64,000 nucleotides of DNA, from assembly GCF_020360975.1 (NCBI RefSeq), contig NW_025408668.1:6014001-6078000 (forward strand), written 5' to 3'. Under the pieces are notes generated by a model. That model made no database searches. It saw only the letters and a list, made by a program, of their open reading frames with translations, and was not told the DNA's origin. Origin of the DNA: Hirsutella rhossiliensis. Its lineage: Eukaryota > Ascomycota > Sordariomycetes > Hypocreales > Ophiocordycipitaceae. The position numbers and the translations under genes were made by a program. Positions 58,119-64,000 of the stretch are shown piece by piece (positions within the stretch are counted from its first letter, which is position 1; each line of letters opens with the position of its first letter).

Positions 58119-61100
58119 ATACTAACCTATAGTTATAAAGGTTAAGCTATACCTTATCTCTTACTATAAACCTATCTACTAAGGCCTTAGTATTATTAGT
58201 ATACTACTCTTAATCTTATACTAAGTCGGCTATCGCTAATTAATAGTATTTAATAGTTTCTTATAGCTTTTATAAAAATATAAAGGTATAGCTTTTTAGT
58301 AATAAACTAATATATTACTCCGCTACTATATCTATAGTAAATAGGATTAAAGAGGGCGGCTTAAAGCTATATATAGTAAAGAAAGGGGCTATCTTAATAA
58401 GGGTCTATTGCTTACTATTTAATATAAGCTAGGCTATAGGGAGCTATTAGTCTTAGTCTACTTAGTTATAGGCTACTATTACTTATAAGTATACTTATAC
58501 TTCTTAGTTAACCTTCTTAGGTCCCTTATTAGTCTATAAGTAATTAGCTATACTAAGTAGCTATATAATTTAAAGTAGTTAATATAAGTACTACTAAAAG
58601 TAATAAGTTTAGTTTAATCTTTTATTACTTATAATAAAGGTCGGCTAGCTATTTTAATAGGGATAAGGGTATATACTTAAAGTATATATAGTATATAGCT
58701 AAGGATTAGTAAAGTAATTAACTATATAATTATCTAATTCTTAGTCCTATATATAGCTCTAAGGGTCTTAAGTTATTAATATAAGACTTAGAGATTTCTT
58801 TACTTTATACCTCTTTATCTCTATTAAAGTCGCGTAACTAGTAGCCTTTACTTTAAGAGGGAAAAATAAAAATTTAAATTAACTATAATTAAGGAAGATA
58901 CTTAATTAGATAATTTAGGCCTTTATAAAGCCTTTAAGTATACTTAGAAGGAAGTTAAATAAGGAGTACTAAGGGTCTTATCCTTTTAACGGCTAATATC
59001 TCTAGGGGTATAATCTTACCTATTAAACTCCTTCTTAGTAACTTTCCGACCTAAGATATTAATAGAAAGGGCGTAATAATAATAAGTAAGGCTCTCTTCT
59101 TAAGTGCGTAAGTAAGTAAATAAACTATTAATAGAACCTTTCTCTTTTACTATAATCCCTTCCCTTTATATTATTTATTCCTCCCTTTACTTATAAGCTA
59201 CTTACTTAGCTCTTTCCTATCTTTACTCGTATACTTCCTTTTTTAGATAATTATCTACTACCCCTTATATACGCTCTTAAGTATTCGCGCTTATTATTCT
59301 TAAAAGCGTTAGGAAAATAAAGTAGTTAGTATCTTTACTAGTCTATAGCTTTAAGTATAGCTAGATTAAATAAGCTATAAAGTCTTATAAACTAATTATT
59401 ATTACGTCGCTAGTAATCTTATATAAATATATAGAATTATAGTTATTAATATCTTAGCGGTAGTTTTAATATATTCCTAGGTTTTTTACTCCTTTAACCT
59501 AAGAGGGTTTAAAGCTTAGTATAAACCTTATAAGGACTATAGCTAAAGAGGCTATTACTATACTTTATTTTTAGGGAGTAATAGGGCGCGCTATAGGCGT
59601 TACTAAAGTCTTTAGCCTTAGGGTAATTAACCGAGCGCCTAGTAATTTTAAAGTCCTAGGGTAAGTTAATAGCTACGCTATTTACCTTTCTTCCTTACTA
59701 GCTTCTTATTAGGTTATTAGCGGGGGTATAGTTATAAGTCTTTTACTCCTCTATATATTTAAAGGAGTTATTAATAGCGGGTAAGGAGTAGGCTTAATTA
59801 GCTATATATTTAAGGGGGGAAATAAAGGCGTCGTTTCTATATAAATAAAGGGACTAGTAAAAGCGCTTAGCTCTCTCCTTTATAAACTCTAGGGTAAGGA
59901 TCCTATCTTAAGGTTACTTAGGGAAAAGCTACTTAGTTTAAATAAGGAGCTTAACTTAGTTAATACTTAAGGTAATAAAGGTCTAAGCTTATTTTCGATT
60001 CTTATTAGTATAATTAAATAATTAAAGGTCTTTTTAAAAAAGAGTTTTATAAAGAAACTATATATAGCCTAAGTAATCGGGTTAGGTTACTTTATAAAGG
60101 TAGCTAGCGTAGTTAGGTCTTTTCTTACTCTCCTTACTATATAAGCTAGTTTTATATCTCTTTAAAGTAGTAGTTTCTATCCGCTAGGCTTATTTAGGAG
60201 GTTAACTACCTCTAGGACTTCTTAGAGCTCTTATTCTTCTTAATCTCCTAGGATAATATAGTTATATTAGTAAATCTTTTTATACCTAGGAATCCTTATA
60301 AGAAAGACTCTATTAAAAGTTATTAAACTTTAATTAAATAGTATCCTTTATAGTCGTTTAACCCTACTATTAAACTACTAGGAATCTCTACTACCTTATA
60401 ATATCGCTTATATATAATTAAGTTCGTTCGCTATAATAGCTTAGATTTTATATATTAGCCTATTAATATAGCCTTTTATACTTATCCTTTTATTTAGCTT
60501 AAAGAAATACTAGTCTTAGTATAAGATTTTATCTATTTATAGGGCTTCTTATAATACCCTATACCTTTACTTTAAAATTACTTTAACCTTTAAGTATCGC
60601 TACTTAATTATCTTAAGGTATAGCTTAACTATACCTTTAACCTAGTATTAGATTATTATTAAGGCTAAGTAGCTATATTCCTACCCTTCTTACTAAGCGG
60701 TATAAGGGACTAGCGTATAGGTAAAGTTATAAGGAACTTAGAGGATATAAAGAAACTACTACTATACTTATAAGAATATATAGAGTTTAGTATACTATCC
60801 CTTTTTCTAAGTATTAAAAATAACTAAGTTTCCTTTCTTATAGTCTTAAAAGAACGCTCCTTAATAAAGTTTATCTTTATTTAGTCCTACTAAAAAGTTA
60901 ATAACTTTAGTTATATACCTTTATTTATACGTAAAGTAACTAAGGTTAAAAGTAGGAGCGGTAAACTTAATTAAATACTCCTTATTATTTAGGTATTTAT
61001 AGTACTTTATATATTTATCTTTTATATCTTTAATAGGTTCCCCTTAGTAGTCGGTATAAACCGATAGTAGGTAAGGTAAAAGGTATATTATATTCTTAAT

Positions 61101-64000
61101 ACCTCTTATTAAGATCTTAATTATTACGCTAAGGCCGAAGCTTATAGTATATTATTTATCGATAGCTTTATAGAGAAAGTTATATACGTCGATAATATAC
61201 TCTTCTTAGCGGGCATTATTCCTAGTAAAATCCGTTTATCTTTTTAACGCTCTTATATATTATCTAAGCGTCTTTAAGAGTAATATCCCGCCGTTTAATA
61301 AGGCCTATTAGTATTAGGTTAGGTTAGGGACTTAGTTAGTACCCCCTTTATTACTAAGGATCTTACCTCTTAGTAAGAGAATCTCGGCCGTTAAGGTATT
61401 TAAAAGGGGGTTTCTCTATAATTATTAAGTAGCTCCTAAGTTATCTTCTTTAACTTTTATTACTAAAGCTTAAAAAACTTTTATAAGAGCTAGGTAGCTA
61501 TTTCCTATATAGTCTCCTTAAGCTTTAGTCTTTTATATATATCTTTATTAACTATTAAGGTTATAGTCTAAAAGGATTTTACTATATCGACCTTATCTAG
61601 GAGCTCCTATTTAATAGCTCCTATTACTAGTATAACTACTTAGATAGTACTAATCTAATATTTAACTTATATATCGCCGTTCCTTAAAGAATAATTAAAT
61701 AATATATACGCGGCTTTAATAAATAGTATACTTAGGATAAAGGGAACTAAGACTCTATCTAGCGTAATATAAAGATAGATTAATATCTAGGCTATACTTA
61801 GATAGAGATTAGTCTCTACCTCCCTAACTATATCGATAAGGGACCTAGTATACGCTATCGTTAATACTTTTATTAGTAGAATTTTAAGCTTATATATATT
61901 TATATATCTTTTAGTAATAAGGTTTCCTTTAAACCTAGTATCGATTAAGGCGCTTAGAACTTTAGCTTTTTAGCTACTAAGCTATACTTAAATATAGAGT
62001 AGGTCTTATATATACTTAAGCGAGCGGAAGGGTATAAAGACTATATTTATATATATTATAGGAATCGCTATAAGGTCCTTTAAAGTTATCTCTTTATATT
62101 TTATTAAGAGTACTACTTCCTATATAATAAATTTATCTTTCCTTAGTTTTATTACCTTTAAAGTTTATTAATTAAATAGTCCTTAAGCTAGCTATATTAC
62201 GCTAATTATATTAGTTATAAACCTAACTTCTTTTAATACTTATTAGACTTTAAGGTACTTATAATCTAATTCTTTATAAGTAAGGTAAGTAAGCTTAATT
62301 AGTTCGACCTAGTATTCTTTATCTTATTCTTTAACTTATACTAAAGTTACTATAAGTTTTCCTTATAGATATTTAAAGAGGAGTAAACTACTTTCTATAT
62401 TATCTTAAGCTACTTTTATAACTATTATTATAGCTCTATAAGGTCTTATATTACTCTTTACTTTCTCTAAGGACTAGAATTTAGTAATTTCTATACCTTA
62501 GGCTATATCTATATATCTTATACTAAGTCTCTCGCTTAGTTAAGGAATAAAGTTAATTAAGTAATTTAAAGGGATTAGGATTCTTTTATATATAATTTCT
62601 CTAACGATTTTATCTATAAGTCTATTAAACTTCTTATTTAAATCTACTCTATATCTATAGTATATAGGAATAATCTTTAGGCTAGTTTTTACTATTCTTA
62701 TTATCTTAATTTCCTTTATATCCTCTTTAACTCTTTATCTTTTCCCCTTATAAGTATTAATCCCTATTATAGTTATATAGATTATTTAATTATATATATC
62801 GCTTTATTATATATTATCTATAATTATAATAACTAATATCCTTCCTATTTCTTTTCTTATATCGCTTACTTTTAGATTTCTTAGCTTTTATTTATATAGG
62901 CTTTTATATCTTTAGAACTAGTTTAAGAAGCTAGATTCTCTTTTACTAGTAGCTTAGTTTAAGTAAGATAGTATAACTATAGCTTTAACCTATTTTATAA
63001 GTAGTAATATAAAGGAGTCTAGCTATATATTTACTTAGTATATAATAAGCCTTTAAATATATATACCTATTTAAGAGAACCTATTAGTAAGTACTAAGGG
63101 AATTACGCTTTTATTATCTTTTCTTTTTAAGTAAAGAGTCCTATTTACTACTTTATATATTATAAATCCGATCTTATAGTCTTAAGAGTATACCTTATAC
63201 TTATTAAGGTAATATCTTTCTTTACTATAATAAAAGTATCTCTTAGGCTAGTTAAAAGTATTAACCTAAAACTATATATATTAATTAAATAGGTAGTAAA
63301 ATCTAATATTATTTACGCTACCTCCTTATTTATAACTTAAAGAGTAGCCTTTACTACTAACGCGTCTTTATTCCTTATTAAGCTAGTTAAATATCTACTC
63401 TTACTAGCGAGTAAGGTTAATCTTTATATCTTAAAAGGCTTTTATTAAGTCTAAGATCTTCTTTATAAGCTATCTAGATTTCTTATCTATTTTCTTTAAC
63501 TCTTTAAGAAGTTTTTCTTTACTCTTATTAAATTTAGCTTCTTCTATTACTTTATTAATTTCCTTAAAAAGCTAGTCTTTCTTTAAGTTCTTAAGCTTTT
63601 AATTATAGACTTTAAATACTATATCTTATTATTTAGCGTCCTAGTAAGGTACTAAGTATTTATTAATTATATAGATTAGGCTTTTATATAGGAGTTTCGA
63701 AATAACTTTAAATATCTTCTTATTTCTCTTTATAACGTTAATAATAAGTTCCTTTAGTATTATATAGTAGATAAAGTATAACTAAACTATAGATTCTTCT
63801 TAGCCGTTAAGTTATACCTTACGCTATAGGTATAAGTAAAGACTAAGCTATTCTATAACTTTTATAATAGTCTTAGGCTTTTTAGTATTATAATAGTTTA
63901 AGCGGTCGTTAATAGTTTCTAGTTATTTAATATTATATATATAGTAATATTAAAGGTATTACGAAAAAGATATAGCCGCCTATTAAATATAAGCGATAGC
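58119..64000 (-). mobile_element. RIP-degraded Gypsy element, cut by the window end
   Basis: Minus-strand remains: an aspartyl-protease-like segment, ALIDTRFKGNLITKRYI (about 61880-61955), with Thr-Arg where the family has Ser-Gly after the catalytic Asp; and near 58130-58560 an integrase C-terminal part reading NKGPKKVNxEV…LPIAxLILNSK…VRDKVxLNLYN, matching the …NGQTERxNQEVE…LPxAQLALNN…VGDKVWLNLRN pattern of fungal Gypsy elements. The segment between (58660-61315) is the inverted copy of 25905-29070. Sequence above 62 kb is gag-like by position only. CA/TG nearly absent. Confidence 0.65.
58660..61315 (-). repeat. Large inverted repeat, copy B (partner 25905-29070)
   Basis: Reverse complement matches copy A from both sides of the solo LTR. 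Here the target of that solo LTR is unoccupied (about 60785-60795). Confidence 0.75.

Overview
The window looks like a chromosome of a filamentous ascomycete, probably a hypocrealean insect- or nematode-associated fungus. The evidence is as follows: 51-65 bp introns with GTRNGT donors and short CTAAC/CTGAC branch sites; a fungal vacuolar ATPase B subunit; a fungal aminoglycoside-phosphotransferase-like gene; a secreted protein with two heat-labile-enterotoxin-A-type ADP-ribosyltransferase folds (a family expanded in Metarhizium, Ophiocordyceps and relatives); and long tracts with the signature of repeat-induced point mutation (RIP). The genus is inference.

Left gene-bearing part (1-20.4 kb). 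A 5' fragment of a secreted aldose 1-epimerase (1-476, minus) and a complete seven-exon V-ATPase subunit B gene (1600-3487, minus, 511 aa after splicing) are housekeeping-type genes. They are followed by a decayed unknown gene (4780-6734, minus) full of C-to-T type stops. Next is a structurally complete hAT DNA transposon (6925-11395) with 11-bp terminal inverted repeats and a perfect 8-bp target duplication, but a frameshifted transposase. A GC-rich non-coding island (12.0-12.5 kb) and a MITE-like inverted repeat (13.3-13.7 kb) precede the double enterotoxin-A-type gene (14874-17600, plus) and the phosphotransferase gene (18534-20114, plus). A small decayed ORF (20128-20385) marks the edge of the repeat block.

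Repeat block 1 (20.4-46.8 kb) contains almost no CA/TG dinucleotides by eye, hence almost no ATG codons and no long ORFs. It is a nest of retroelements: a 5'-truncated LINE (RT C-terminus plus RNase H), a Copia 3' LTR remnant, a degraded Gypsy-like element carrying a solo Copia LTR, a complete Copia inserted inside the 3' LTR of that element, and a complete Gypsy on the minus strand with two 450-bp LTRs. Four insertions in the window have exact target duplications (hAT 8 bp; solo Copia LTR 5 bp; Copia 5 bp; Gypsy 5 bp), and so does a fifth, a solo LTR at 46.5 kb.

Island (46.8-51.8 kb). Normal base composition returns. It holds a small secreted cysteine-rich protein (47225-47473, minus), a second MITE-like inverted repeat, a Mutator-like transposase remnant with a SWIM-type zinc motif, and the C-terminal remnant of another hAT transposase.

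Repeat block 2 (51.8-64 kb) holds a second complete Copia, inverted relative to the first, and a RIP-degraded Gypsy on the minus strand running off the window. Part of the latter is an inverted copy of the 25.9-29.1 kb segment. Overall, a candidate host-interaction gene (the double ADP-ribosyltransferase) and a candidate effector sit beside RIP-ruined transposon nests, a two-compartment genome arrangement.
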